From the NCBI GenBank assembly GCA_012517325.1, contig JAAYVF010000086.1:1-33090 (forward strand): a stretch of DNA of 33,090 nucleotides, written 5' to 3'. Position numbers and translations under genes: made by a program. The notes under the pieces were generated by a model, which saw only the letters and a program-made list of their open reading frames with translations, was not told the DNA's origin and ran no database searches. Within the stretch, counting starts at the first letter, position 1; the number at the start of each line of letters is the position of its first letter. Positions 6,629 through 15,391 of the stretch are shown here, piece after piece. This stretch comes from Myxococcales bacterium. GTDB taxonomy: Bacteria > Lernaellota > Lernaellaia > Lernaellales > Lernaellaceae.

Positions 6629-7482
6629 ACCAGCAGAATCAGGATGGCGGCCGCCGCGCTGGCGAGCAAACCGACCAGGCCCAGCGCGGTGGGGCGTTTT
6701 TTCAGCCAGAAAAACGACAGCAGCGCGGCCAGGACGACCTGGCCGGCGGCCGCCAGCACGAAAGCCTCCCAACCCGGCATTTCCTTCAGGCCGAGCAACA
6801 GGCCGAGCAATGCGCCGAACAGCAGCGCGCCCAGCAACGCCCCGTGGTTATAGACCGGGCCGGTAAACGCCTGGCGCTTGCTCAGCCCCAGCAGCAAGTT
6901 CACCAAACCGCCGATGCCGAAAACCAGGAGCAGGAAAACGCCTTCGTTGTTCTGCACCAACACCACCGCCTGGAAAAGCTGCAGCCCGACGAACAACAGG
7001 GCGAACAGAAACAGCACCAGAAGGGTGCTGAGAAACCGATTGCCGGTGGACAGATCGCTTGCCGTGCGCGGCGCGCCCAAAGCGATCAGGAACAGCGCCA
7101 CCACACCGATGCCGACGCCGACCGCCTTCAACCCGAAAAGCTCGGCGGAGGAATCGAAAACTGTCAGCGACAACAAAATCGGCAAAGTCAGAACCACCGG
7201 CAGATGCCAGGGTTCGATCAGCAGGCTTTTTTCTTCCTGCGAACGCCAGAAGAAATAGGCGCCGACCGCCGCGATCAGGCCGACGATCAACCCGAACGGC
7301 AGCACCACCCATTCGACCACCGCGAATTGGCCGCGCACCGCCGCGTAAAGCACCGACAATACCGCCGCCGAGAACATTGCGATCGCCGTCAGCAAGTGCT
7401 GTGACTCGGTCCGGTCGCGGTCGCGCAACGCCGCCGGTAAAGCCAGCACGGAAAGCACGATGAAAGCGAGCAAATAAAGCAT
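6625..7482 (-). CDS. Polytopic membrane protein of unknown function
   Basis: About 285 residues forming roughly ten hydrophobic segments with very short loops, beginning MLYLLAFIVLSVLAL. I recognise no family motif. The organisation is reminiscent of small EamA-like or DUF-type integral membrane proteins, but no sequence signature supports that. I chose ATG 7482 because GGGGAG precedes it and the protein then starts directly with a membrane helix; ATG 7521 would add 13 polar residues and has AGGAAAGG ahead of it, so it remains possible. The gene converges on the aminotransferase gene, overlapping it by four bases, and lies downstream of the SGNH hydrolase gene on the same strand. Confidence 0.75.
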   Translation of the reverse strand: MLYLLAFIVLSVLALPAALRDRDRTESQHLLTAIAMFSAAVLSVLYAAVRGQFAVVEWVVLPFGLIVGLIAAVGAYFFWRSQEEKSLLIEPWHLPVVLTLPILLSLTVFDSSAELFGLKAVGVGIGVVALFLIALGAPRTASDLSTGNRFLSTLLVLFLFALLFVGLQLFQAVVLVQNNEGVFLLLVFGIGGLVNLLLGLSKRQAFTGPVYNHGALLGALLFGALLGLLLGLKEMPGWEAFVLAAAGQVVLAALLSFFWLKKRPTALGLVGLLASAAAAILILLV

Positions 7483-7652
7483 TTTCGGCGAACTCCCCAA
7501 TAGGACGTGGGGGCGACGCATACACCTTTCCTGGGCTGGTGCGCCGCCGGCGGCAACCGTCGTTTGTCGGCAAAAAAAGTTTCCTTGAGTCGACGGGGTT
7601 TGTCAAGCTAACGATGCCCCGAAAATGGACCAAACCGCCTTCCGCAAGACAA

Positions 7653-8690
7653 TTAGAAGCCCGTTTGGGGTTGGACGAATTCCGGCTGGCGGCAGCGGAT
7701 GATTTTTGCGGCGGCAAGTCGATCCCACAGGGCGTCGGCGATCAGCCGGTGGCCGAGGACATTGGGATGTACATCGTCGAGAAACGGATTTTCGTCGGCG
7801 GCCAGCGCGGCGCCGAACAGGCCCGCAAGATCCACGTCGCTTGCGCCGGGTCGCCATTTCAGAAAATACGGGCCCGGCCGCGCGCCGGCGTCCGAACGAT
7901 AAACGGCCGAAACGGTCGCCAGAAAACCGTGCTCCGGCGGCAACATCCGGCGCACCGCCTCGCGGTTGGCCCAAAAATCCTCCTCGCTCACCCGCACCCG
8001 CACCGCCGTCGGTTCCGCATCGCCGAACACCGCCCCCAACTGCCGCCCGAGATAATCGACATTGACGTTGCGGATCAAACGATACGAATAACTGGAACGG
8101 TAAAGCGCACGATGCAGAAAAAGGCTCCAGCGCGGCACGGCGGCCCAATCGCGATCAGCGCGGATCGGGGCCGGGCAGGCGTCGTTGGCGCCGAAAAAGA
8201 AAACGGCGCCGTCCGGCCGCAAACGGCCGGCGATTTCCGCCAGCAGCAAGCGTCCCTGGTAACTCGTGTACCCGGGTCGGCCGAAGTTCCAGACCTCGAC
8301 CCGTTGCTCGGGGCTACAGGCCGCGATCCGTTTTTCCAGCCGGACCGCAAAGGTTTCGTCCGCGTTCACTCCCAGGCCGTAGGTCGAGCTGTCACCCAGG
8401 CAGACCAGGCGGATCGTGCCCGCCGGTTTGGGCGGTACCGGGCCGGGGATGCGGTATTCGGCGGGATCGGGCGGATAGATTTTCACGCCCAGCGTCAGGT
8501 ATTCGTCCCAATCGACGCGCCCGCGGCCGACGGGGTGGCGCAGCCAGCGGTCGGTGTAGATCGCCTCGCCGGAACGGACGGTCACGCGCGCCAGACGCAA
8601 CCCGGCCTCGGTCGCCAGCAGGAACAGAAGGACCGCCAGGCAGGCATAGAACAGGCGGCGCCGGCGACGGATCGGCCGTAGTGACGCCAT
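7653..8690 (-). CDS. Membrane-anchored SGNH/GDSL hydrolase
   Basis: The 345-residue product has a basic N terminus and one hydrophobic helix (about 13-28), giving a signal anchor and an exported catalytic domain. SGNH blocks are visible in order: GDSSTYG (99-105) with nucleophile Ser101, Gly in FGRPGYTS (about 136-143), Asn in GAND (167-170), and the DDVH pair (about 305-308) supplying Asp and His. Such enzymes are esterases or acyl hydrolases, often acting on acetylated glycans or lipids. The gene starts 18 bases after the asd stop, so the two are probably co-transcribed. The substrate is unknown. Confidence 0.88.
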   Translation of the reverse strand: MASLRPIRRRRRLFYACLAVLLFLLATEAGLRLARVTVRSGEAIYTDRWLRHPVGRGRVDWDEYLTLGVKIYPPDPAEYRIPGPVPPKPAGTIRLVCLGDSSTYGLGVNADETFAVRLEKRIAACSPEQRVEVWNFGRPGYTSYQGRLLLAEIAGRLRPDGAVFFFGANDACPAPIRADRDWAAVPRWSLFLHRALYRSSYSYRLIRNVNVDYLGRQLGAVFGDAEPTAVRVRVSEEDFWANREAVRRMLPPEHGFLATVSAVYRSDAGARPGPYFLKWRPGASDVDLAGLFGAALAADENPFLDDVHPNVLGHRLIADALWDRLAAAKIIRCRQPEFVQPQTGF

Positions 8691-8708
8691 GTTCCTCCCC
8701 CGGGCAGA

Positions 8709-9731
8709 TTAGAGGTACTGGTCGATCAGCAATTCCGCGATTTGCACGGCGTTGAGCGCGGCGCCCTTGCGCAGGTTGTCGCTGACGATCCACAGGTTGA
8801 GGCCGTGGGGCACCGTCTCGTCGCGCCGGATGCGGCCGACGAACACCTCGTCGCGGCCGGCGGCGGCGAAATTGAGCGGATAGAGGTTGCCGTTCGGCTC
8901 GTCGGCGACGACGACGCCCGGGAATTTGGCGAGCAGCTCGCGCGCCGCCTCGGGCGACAGCTCTTTTTCGAACTCGACGTTCACCGCTTCGGCGTGGCAG
9001 GCGAAAGTGGGCACGCGCACGGTCGTCGGCGAGACGCGGATGGCCGGGTCGAGGATCTTGTTCGTCTCCCAGACCATTTTCATTTCTTCCTTCGTGTAGC
9101 CGTTGGGCTGGAAGACGTCGATGTGCGGCAGGCAGTTGAACGCGATCTGGTGCGGAAAACACTTCGGCTCGAACGGCTCCTGGTTGAACAGGGCGATCGT
9201 CTGTTCGGCCAGTTCGTCCATCGCTTCCTTGCCGGCGCCGGACACTGATTGATAGGTCGAGACGACGATGCGCTTGATCGTCGCCGCGTCGTGCAACGGT
9301 TTGAGCGCGACCACCATCTGGATCGTCGAGCAGTTGGGATTGGCAATGATGCCGCGCCGCGGGTAGCCCGCCGCCGCGTCCGGGTTGACCTCGGGCACCA
9401 CCAGCGGCACGTCGTCGAAATAGCGAAACGCCGACGTGTTGTCGATGACCACCGCGCCCGCCGCCGCGGCCAGCGGCGCGAATTCCAGGCTCACGGCCGC
9501 GCCCGGCGAGAAGAGCCCGATGTCGATGCCGGTGAAGCTGTTCCGGTCGAGCTTCTGCACCGTCAGGCTTTCATCGCCGAATTCCACCGTCCCGCCTTCG
9601 CTGCGGGCGGACGCCAGCGCGCGGACCTCCCCGACGGGAAAACCGCGCTCGGCGAGGATCGACAACATTTCGCCGCCGACCAGACCGGTGGCGCCGACGA
9701 CCGCGACGTTGTAAGTGCTTTTCTTGCCCAT
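8709..9731 (-). CDS. asd: Aspartate-semialdehyde dehydrogenase
   Basis: Asd reduces aspartyl phosphate to aspartate semialdehyde with NADPH, the branch point to lysine, diaminopimelate, threonine and methionine. The 340-residue protein has the N-terminal GATGLVGGEM nucleotide loop (about 13-22), the catalytic Cys134 in NPNCST, and the later QSVSGAGKEAMDEL and HIDVFQPNGYTKEE stretches of the family. Length is normal. The start follows CCCGGAA and a 176-base gap after the pssA terminator. It is followed at once by the SGNH hydrolase gene. Confidence 0.96.
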   Translation of the reverse strand: MGKKSTYNVAVVGATGLVGGEMLSILAERGFPVGEVRALASARSEGGTVEFGDESLTVQKLDRNSFTGIDIGLFSPGAAVSLEFAPLAAAAGAVVIDNTSAFRYFDDVPLVVPEVNPDAAAGYPRRGIIANPNCSTIQMVVALKPLHDAATIKRIVVSTYQSVSGAGKEAMDELAEQTIALFNQEPFEPKCFPHQIAFNCLPHIDVFQPNGYTKEEMKMVWETNKILDPAIRVSPTTVRVPTFACHAEAVNVEFEKELSPEAARELLAKFPGVVVADEPNGNLYPLNFAAAGRDEVFVGRIRRDETVPHGLNLWIVSDNLRKGAALNAVQIAELLIDQYL

Positions 9732-9830
9732 TTCCGGGACTCCGCCGCCGACCGCGCGTCAAGCGGGCGCGATCGGCCAATGATGGTTGCTGGTTGGATG
9801 CCGGCGCGATTTCGGGCCGCGGCCGACGGC

Positions 9831-9850
9831 CTTTTTCAACAGCCTGTTAG
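9831..9850. repeat. Possible dispersed motif with AACAGCCTGTT core
   Basis: CTTTTTCAACAGCCTGTTAG contains the palindrome AACAG-C-CTGTT. On the minus strand it reads CTAACAGGCTGTTGAAAAAG, a type of sequence I recall as a scattered intergenic repeat or insertion-sequence end in several phyla. Only one copy is seen here and there is no transposase. Confidence 0.3.
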
Positions 9851-9878
9851 ACCAACAAACATTCGGCGCGGTTTCAAG

Positions 9879-9897
9879 AAAAATCGGCGGGCGCCGA
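9879..9897 (-). terminator. Rho-independent terminator after pssA
   Basis: On the minus strand TCGGCG-CC-CGCCGA forms a stem (effectively five base pairs with a four-base loop) directly followed by TTTTT. It lies about ten bases after the pssA stop and closes the long pyrH-to-pssA operon. Confidence 0.65.
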
Positions 9898-9907
9898 AAA
9901 ATTCTTT

Positions 9908-10876
9908 TCAGGACTTGTCGCGGCCGGGTTCTACCGGCGCGGCCGGCGCCTGGCCGGCGCGCGGCTTGGCCCAGGGATAATGGCCCTGCCGGCGGTAGAC
10001 GAAGAACCAGGTCAGCGGCGCGCTGGCCGCGTAAACCGCCATCACGAGAAACAGGCTTTTGACCGGCTGCGCGAAGATGATGACCAGCACGATGATGATG
10101 AACAGGAACGTCCCGAACGGATGCCGGCGGTGAATGTCGAGATGCTTGAAGTTCGGATAGTAGAAGCGGCTGACCATCAGGAAGGCCGCCAGCACCGTCA
10201 ACACCAGAAACGGCCAATACGAAACGGCGGTGCCGTATTCGGTGATCCACTCGGATTCGTGAAACAACAAAACGGAAAAGACCAGCAGCAACGCGGCCGC
10301 CGGAATCGACAGGCCTTGGAACACGCCCTCGGGCAGTTTGTCGGTCGTGACGTTGAAGCGCGCCAGCCGCAGAGCGCCGCAGACGACAAACAAAAAGGCC
10401 ACGACCCAGCCCAGGCCCGTGCCCCGGTAGTCGTTCCAACCCCAGCGCAACGCGAAATTGTAAACCAACGCCGCCGGCGCCAGGCCGAAGCTGACCAGGT
10501 CCGACAGGCTGTCGTACTGCATGCCGAAGACGCTGGTCGTCCGGGTCAGGCGGGCCACCCGCCCGTCGAGGCCGTCGAAGATGCCGGCCGCGAAAATCGC
10601 CCAGGCGGCGCGCACGAAATACTCGACGCCCTCCTTCGGGTTGATGAACGCCCCGAAGGACATGGTGATGCTGTAGAAACCCAGCATCAGGCTCATGCTG
10701 GTGAGCAGATTGGGCAACAGATAGAAACCGCGGCGCGGCCCTTCCCGGCCGGCTTCCTCGCCGCTTTCTCCCGCCGTTCCGCCGCCCGGCAACCCTTCTT
10801 CCGGCGGTAACTTGGATTTCTTCGCCGTGCGACGCCGCGTCAAACGGCGGCGCAATTCACCCTGCGGAGCGTTCAT
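9908..10876 (-). CDS. pssA: CDP-diacylglycerol-serine O-phosphatidyltransferase
   Basis: PssA makes phosphatidylserine from CDP-diacylglycerol and serine. The CDP-alcohol phosphotransferase motif is complete: D104-G-x2-A-R-x8-G118-x3-D122-x3-D126. The 322-residue protein has about seven hydrophobic segments and begins with a charged, Gly/Glu-rich extension of about 50 residues that typical members lack. Its start overlaps the end of psd by 20 bases, so the pair is translationally coupled. This couples phosphatidylserine synthesis to its decarboxylation. CdsA, which makes the substrate, is encoded in the same operon. Confidence 0.93.
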   Translation of the reverse strand: MNAPQGELRRRLTRRRTAKKSKLPPEEGLPGGGTAGESGEEAGREGPRRGFYLLPNLLTSMSLMLGFYSITMSFGAFINPKEGVEYFVRAAWAIFAAGIFDGLDGRVARLTRTTSVFGMQYDSLSDLVSFGLAPAALVYNFALRWGWNDYRGTGLGWVVAFLFVVCGALRLARFNVTTDKLPEGVFQGLSIPAAALLLVFSVLLFHESEWITEYGTAVSYWPFLVLTVLAAFLMVSRFYYPNFKHLDIHRRHPFGTFLFIIIVLVIIFAQPVKSLFLVMAVYAASAPLTWFFVYRRQGHYPWAKPRAGQAPAAPVEPGRDKS

Positions 10877-11522
10877 CGGCCAACCTCCCGATTCGTGTCG
10901 ATGCGCCGAAGACCCGGTCGCCCCGGCGGACTTCGATCTCGGCCGCCGGCGGCAGGTACAGATCGACCCGGCTGCCGAAGCGGATCAGCCCGAACCGCTG
11001 CCCCTTGTACAGCCGGTCACCGGCTTTTGGGTAGCTGACGATCCGGCGCGCCAACATGCCGGCGATTTGCACCACGACGACCCGCCGGCCGCCCGGCGTT
11101 TCGAGAATCAACGCGGATTGTTCGTTGTCGAGCGAAGCCTTCTCGGCCGAGGCCACCAAAAACTTGCCGGGATTGTACCGGACCTCGAGCACGCGGCCGG
11201 TGACCGGCACGCGGTTGACGTGCACGTTGAAGGGGCTCATGAAAATGCAGACCCGCCGGCAACGGCCCATGCCGTACCGCGCATCGTCGATCTCCTCCAC
11301 CGCCACCACCTCGCCGTCCGCCGGGCAGATGATCGCGTCGTCGCCGGCGGCCAGATCGCGCTGCGGGTTGCGGAAAAAGGCGACGACGAAAATCGTCAGC
11401 AGCAACCACGGCAACGTCACGTACCACGGCAGCTTGAAAACGATCAGGATCAGCAGGAGCAAACCCGCGATCGCGATGAACGGAATCCCTTCCTTCAAAA
11501 TCGGCGTATTCTGGTTGTACAT
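10857..11522 (-). CDS. psd: Phosphatidylserine decarboxylase, short type
   Basis: Psd converts phosphatidylserine to phosphatidylethanolamine using a pyruvoyl group. The 221-residue product is the short form: two N-terminal hydrophobic stretches (about 13-50), PADG near 67-70, FNVHVNR with His101, and the self-cleavage site FGSR at Gly183-Ser184. Cleavage there gives a large beta and small alpha chain. A 110-base gap separates it from the upstream YdcH-like gene; I see no promoter or hairpin in that gap. The ATG is preceded by GGACGAGAG. Confidence 0.94.
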   Translation of the reverse strand: MYNQNTPILKEGIPFIAIAGLLLLILIVFKLPWYVTLPWLLLTIFVVAFFRNPQRDLAAGDDAIICPADGEVVAVEEIDDARYGMGRCRRVCIFMSPFNVHVNRVPVTGRVLEVRYNPGKFLVASAEKASLDNEQSALILETPGGRRVVVVQIAGMLARRIVSYPKAGDRLYKGQRFGLIRFGSRVDLYLPPAAEIEVRRGDRVFGASTRIGRLADERSAG

Positions 11523-11632
11523 CTCTCGTCCGTCGATGATTCCGGCCCGCCGGAGCGGCGAACCGGCGATGGAATTTTCTGGCCGGCCAGTCCCGGCGGG
11601 ATCGTCGCGGCGTCCGCGAAAAATCCCGGGAA

Positions 11633-11857
11633 TCAGGAGCCGGAATCGCCCTGGCGCTTGGCGACAATCTGCGCGATTCGATCCTTGTTGGCAAGCTTCA
11701 ATTTCGACAAGCGCTTGCGTTCCGCCTCTTCCACCGCAGTCCGCACGCGCCGCTTGTTGAGCGCGTCGACCTGGCGATTGAGCTCCCGGTGTTCGTCCAG
11801 GAGCCGGCGGAGTTCCGGATCCGTTGCCGCGAGTTGCGCCAATTCCTTGTCTTCCAT
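11633..11857 (-). CDS. YdcH/DUF465-like small coiled-coil protein
   Basis: A 74-residue, strongly charged helical protein: LRRLLDEHRELNRQVDAL followed by a basic helix with KRLSKLKLANKDRIAQI. The pattern of an EHxxL-type helix, a short turn and a second K-rich helix matches YdcH-like (DUF465) proteins, whose role is not established. It starts seven bases after tsaB ends and so belongs to the pyrH-pssA operon. Confidence 0.8.
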   Translation of the reverse strand: MEDKELAQLAATDPELRRLLDEHRELNRQVDALNKRRVRTAVEEAERKRLSKLKLANKDRIAQIVAKRQGDSGS

Positions 11858-11864
11858 TCCTGGC

Positions 11865-12551
11865 TTAGCCCTCCTTCACCGCGAATTTCGGGTTGAGTTC
11901 GGCGTCCGGCGGCCGGACGTAATTCGCCGCGAGCCCCCGTTCGCCCGCCGCGTAGGCTCGTTCGCCCAGCCAGCCGACGACGGTCGCGCGCGCCGGGCAC
12001 AAGGCCGCCGGCACCAGAATCGCGTCCGGCTTGGCGGCGCGAATCGCGTCGGCGTAAAGCTCGGCGCCGTCGCCGACGAACAGGCAATCGCCCGCGATGG
12101 TCCGCGCCCAGTCGGCGGCCGCCACCGAGACCTCGTCGCGCTCCGGCGTCAGGCCGCCGCGGCCGTCCGGCCGGTACAACGCGGCGAATACCTGCCGTTT
12201 GCGGGCGTCGAGCAGCGGACAAATCGGCGTGGCGCCGAAGGCGAGCGGCAGCGCGGTCGCTTCCAGGCTGTTGACGCCGATCAGCGGCCGGCCGCCGGCG
12301 AAGGCGATTCCCTTGGCCGTGGCCAGGCCGATGCGCAGTCCGGTGAAACCGCCCGGGCCCTTCGCGCAGGCGATCAAGTCGAGATCGGCGATCCGCCAAC
12401 CGGCTTCGGCCAGGCAGCGATCGATCACCGGCAGCAGCATTTCGGAGTGAGTGGCCGAAACGTCGAAAGTATAGGCGGAAACCACGCGGCCACCGGCCAT
12501 CAGCGCCACCGAACCGGCGCGGGTGCTGGTGTCCAGGGCAAGAAGTTTCAT
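11865..12551 (-). CDS. tsaB: tRNA threonylcarbamoyladenosine factor TsaB
   Basis: TsaB is the partner of TsaD in forming t6A37 on ANN-decoding tRNAs. The 228-residue protein has the ASKHA-fold start MKLLALDTST, then SATHSEMLLPVI (family HSE/HAE motif) and GPGGFTGLRIGLATAKG, the most conserved segment. The C-terminal part is variable as usual. I chose ATG 12551, which overlaps the rseP stop as ATGA; the longer open frame to 12587 would run into rseP. Its place after rseP matches the order I recall in related Deltaproteobacteria. Confidence 0.94.
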   Translation of the reverse strand: MKLLALDTSTRAGSVALMAGGRVVSAYTFDVSATHSEMLLPVIDRCLAEAGWRIADLDLIACAKGPGGFTGLRIGLATAKGIAFAGGRPLIGVNSLEATALPLAFGATPICPLLDARKRQVFAALYRPDGRGGLTPERDEVSVAAADWARTIAGDCLFVGDGAELYADAIRAAKPDAILVPAALCPARATVVGWLGERAYAAGERGLAANYVRPPDAELNPKFAVKEG

Positions 12552-14212
12552 GTGCCGAGCAGTTCCTTGATTTTGAAAAACACCCACCGGAAATCGTTAT
12601 AGAAGATCAGCAGAAACAGCGCCACGATCACCGCGATGCCGATGCGCAGGGCCAGGGCCATGGCTTTTTCGCCGAGCGGTTTGCCGGTGATCTTTTCGAT
12701 CGAAAACAGCAGCAGGTGGCCGCCGTCGAAGATCGGCACCGGCACCAGGTTGATGATCGCCAGGTTAAAACTGATGATCGCCATGAACATCAGGAATTGA
12801 ATGATTCCCATTTGCGCCGATTCGCCGGCCATCCGCGCGATGGCGATCGGGCCGCCCAGGCTGCTGGTCGGCACCTTGCCGATGATGATCAGGTAGATGC
12901 CCTTGACGATGCGCGTCGCCCAGATCCACGATTCCTGCGCCCCGCGCATAACGATTTTCACCGGATTCCAATAGCGCTCGGTTTCCTCGACCGTCGGGTT
13001 GAACACGATCATGCGCTGGATGCCGACCTGGCCGTAGGTTTCCTTCCGGCCCATCATGTCGAGGGTCTCGACCTTCTTCGGCGTCACCGAAACCGTCAAT
13101 TCCTCGCCCGCCCGGATCAACGTCAGGGTGAGCGGCTTGCCGGGGTTGGCGCGAACGACCTTGGTGAAATGCTCCCACGATTCGATCGGCCCGCCGTCGA
13201 GGCCGATCAGGCGGTCGCCTCTTTTCAGGCCCACCGCTTTGGCCGGGCCGTCGGCCGACACGTCGTAAATGGTTAGCTCGCCCGAACGCAAACCGAGGTC
13301 CGCCGGCGTCCAGGCGCCGGCCGGGGCCGGCGGGATTTTGATCGTGTCGGTCAACTGTGGGTTGTCTTGCAGAATATTGGGTTCGCCGCGCGCCACGCCG
13401 AGCGTCAGTTCGCCGCTTTCGGCCAGCCGCTCCGGCAGTTCCTCCAGAAACATGAGGGGCTTGCCGTTGACCGTCAGGATGAGGTCGCCGGTGCGCAGGC
13501 CGGCCTGATAGGCGGGCGAGTTCGCGTCGCTGACGTCCATCAGCGGCCGCATGCCGACGGGCGAAACCCCGATGGAGCCGCGCTCGGTCTCGAATTGAAA
13601 GAGCATGTCCGGGCCGGTGATCTTCTCGGGCGTGAGGGGGATTTCCAGCGGCCGATCGGCGCGCCGGACTCCCAGCACCAGCGGCTGATCGGGGCTGTCG
13701 GCGATGCGCAGGGACAATTCGTGCCAGAAGCGGATCGGTTCGCCGTTGATGGACGTGATGCGGTCGCCCGGCCGCAGGCCGGCCTTTTGCGCCGGGCTGT
13801 CGTCGCTGACGTTGCCGATGATCGCCGCCGGTGCGGGGAAGCCGACGAGAAAGATGACGCAAAACAGCAGGAAGGCGAGGACCATGTTCATCGCCGGTCC
13901 GGCGAAGACGGTCAGCATTCGTTTGTAAATCGGCGCGAGGTTGAAGGCCACGCTGCGCAGCTCGTCGGGGACGGGCTGGTCGGGTTCGTCCCCGATGAAT
14001 TTCACGTAGCCGCCCAGCGGCACGACGTTGATGCGGTATTCGATCCCGTCGCGTTTCCATTTGTACAGCGCCGGCCCGAAGCCGAAGGCGAATTTCTCGA
14101 CGCCGATCCCAAGCAGCCGGCCGGTCTTGTAATGGCCGTATTCGTGGACGATCACGACGATGGAAAGCAGGACCAGAAACGAGCCGATTGAAATCAAAAA
14201 CGATGAAATCAC
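12548..14212 (-). CDS. rseP: RseP-type site-2 metalloprotease with three PDZ domains
   Basis: RseP cuts membrane-embedded anti-sigma factors and remnant signal peptides in the inner membrane. The 554-residue protein has the zinc site HEYGH (23-27), GGYVKF near 67-72, and the second zinc motif NLVPVPIFDGGH (488-499). Between them I count three PDZ-like domains with GL(R/K)-x-GD loops, at about 130-195, 223-275 and 314-378. E. coli RseP has two and about 450 residues, so this one is about 100 longer. The start is GTG 14212, sharing a base with the dxr stop. Regulated proteolysis of an envelope-stress factor is inferred from the family. Confidence 0.93.
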   Translation of the reverse strand: MISSFLISIGSFLVLLSIVVIVHEYGHYKTGRLLGIGVEKFAFGFGPALYKWKRDGIEYRINVVPLGGYVKFIGDEPDQPVPDELRSVAFNLAPIYKRMLTVFAGPAMNMVLAFLLFCVIFLVGFPAPAAIIGNVSDDSPAQKAGLRPGDRITSINGEPIRFWHELSLRIADSPDQPLVLGVRRADRPLEIPLTPEKITGPDMLFQFETERGSIGVSPVGMRPLMDVSDANSPAYQAGLRTGDLILTVNGKPLMFLEELPERLAESGELTLGVARGEPNILQDNPQLTDTIKIPPAPAGAWTPADLGLRSGELTIYDVSADGPAKAVGLKRGDRLIGLDGGPIESWEHFTKVVRANPGKPLTLTLIRAGEELTVSVTPKKVETLDMMGRKETYGQVGIQRMIVFNPTVEETERYWNPVKIVMRGAQESWIWATRIVKGIYLIIIGKVPTSSLGGPIAIARMAGESAQMGIIQFLMFMAIISFNLAIINLVPVPIFDGGHLLLFSIEKITGKPLGEKAMALALRIGIAVIVALFLLIFYNDFRWVFFKIKELLGT

Positions 14213-15381
14213 TACATTTTCCCCCGACCCAGACGCTTGGTGACATCCACGGCTTTTTCCCGCGCGCGCCGATCGACTTCCAGCACGGCCTCCAAATGTT
14301 CGGCTTTGCCGCCTTCCACTATGTTAAGCACTTCGACGATGGTTCGGGCGATTTCGTTAAAACCGATTCGTCTTTCCAGAAACGCCTGCACCGCGACCTC
14401 GTTGGCCGCGTTGAGAATCGCCGGGCCCAGTTCGCTGTCGGCCAGAGCCTGGCTCGCCAGCCGCAGGCACGGGAATTTGTCGTGGTCGACCTCGTAAAAG
14501 TGAAGTGGGGAAACTTTCGTTAAATCGAGTTGTTGGATGGAATTCGGCAACCGTTCGGGATAGGCCAGCGCGTAGGAAATCGGCCCCTTCATGTCGGGAA
14601 CGCCCAGTTGCGCCACCACCTGCCCGTCGTGAAACTCCACCATGCTGTGAACGATCGACTCGGTGTGCACGACCACGTCGATTTTTTCCGGCGGTTGATC
14701 GAACAACCAATGGGCCTCGATCACCTCCAGCCCCTTGTTCATCAGCGTAGCCGAATCGATGGTGATCTTGCTGCCCATCCGCCAGGTCGGGTGCGCCAGC
14801 GCGTCGTCCGGCGTCGCCCCGGCGATCCGCGCGGCCGGCCATTCGCGAAAAGGACCGCCGCTCGCCGTCAACACGATCCGCCGCACTTCCTCGCGCCGAT
14901 GGCCGGCGAGGGACTGCATCACGGCGGAATGCTCGGAGTCGACCGGCAGCAGCGCCACGCGCTTTTCGCGCACGGCCCGCATCACCAGCGGCCCCGCCAT
15001 GACCAGCGTTTCCTTGTTGGCCAGCGCGACGTGCTTGCCCGCCGCGATCGCCTGCCACGTCGGTTCCAGGCCGGCGCTGCCGACGACCGCCGCGACGACC
15101 ATCTCGGCCTCGGGATGCCGGGCGACCGCGCCGATGCCTTCCGTCCCGACCTGAATCTCGGGAGCCGCCGCGCCGAGCAGTTCGCGCAGCCGGCTGGCCC
15201 CCGCCGCCGTCCGCACGCTGACCAGCGACGGCCGGAATTGCCGCACCTGCTCGGACAGCCGTTCGACGTTGTCGCCGGCCGCCAGGGCGACGACCGCGAA
15301 CCGCTCCGGGTTGGCCGCGACGACCGCCAGCGTGGAGACGCCGATGCTGCCCGTGCTGCCCAGTATTGCCAGTTTTTTCAT
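14212..15381 (-). CDS. dxr: 1-deoxy-D-xylulose-5-phosphate reductoisomerase
   Basis: Dxr converts DXP to MEP with NADPH, the committed step of the MEP isoprenoid pathway. The 389-residue protein shows the NADPH loop LGSTGSIG (7-14), the metal and substrate site VDSEHSA, TASGGPF, and the MNKGLEVIEAHWLF segment. Length and order are normal. It lies ten bases upstream of the cdsA stop on the transcript side and overlaps the rseP start. Together with uppS in the same operon it feeds undecaprenyl phosphate for wall and glycan export. Confidence 0.97.
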   Translation of the reverse strand: MKKLAILGSTGSIGVSTLAVVAANPERFAVVALAAGDNVERLSEQVRQFRPSLVSVRTAAGASRLRELLGAAAPEIQVGTEGIGAVARHPEAEMVVAAVVGSAGLEPTWQAIAAGKHVALANKETLVMAGPLVMRAVREKRVALLPVDSEHSAVMQSLAGHRREEVRRIVLTASGGPFREWPAARIAGATPDDALAHPTWRMGSKITIDSATLMNKGLEVIEAHWLFDQPPEKIDVVVHTESIVHSMVEFHDGQVVAQLGVPDMKGPISYALAYPERLPNSIQQLDLTKVSPLHFYEVDHDKFPCLRLASQALADSELGPAILNAANEVAVQAFLERRIGFNEIARTIVEVLNIVEGGKAEHLEAVLEVDRRAREKAVDVTKRLGRGKM

Positions 15382-15391
15382 TTTTTTCGGG

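Noticed and set aside
10812-12602. A 596-codon open frame on the + strand opposite psd, the YdcH-like gene and tsaB
   Set aside because: A shadow of high-GC coding on the other strand; His/Arg/Gln-rich with no family motif, while the minus-strand genes are all recognisable.
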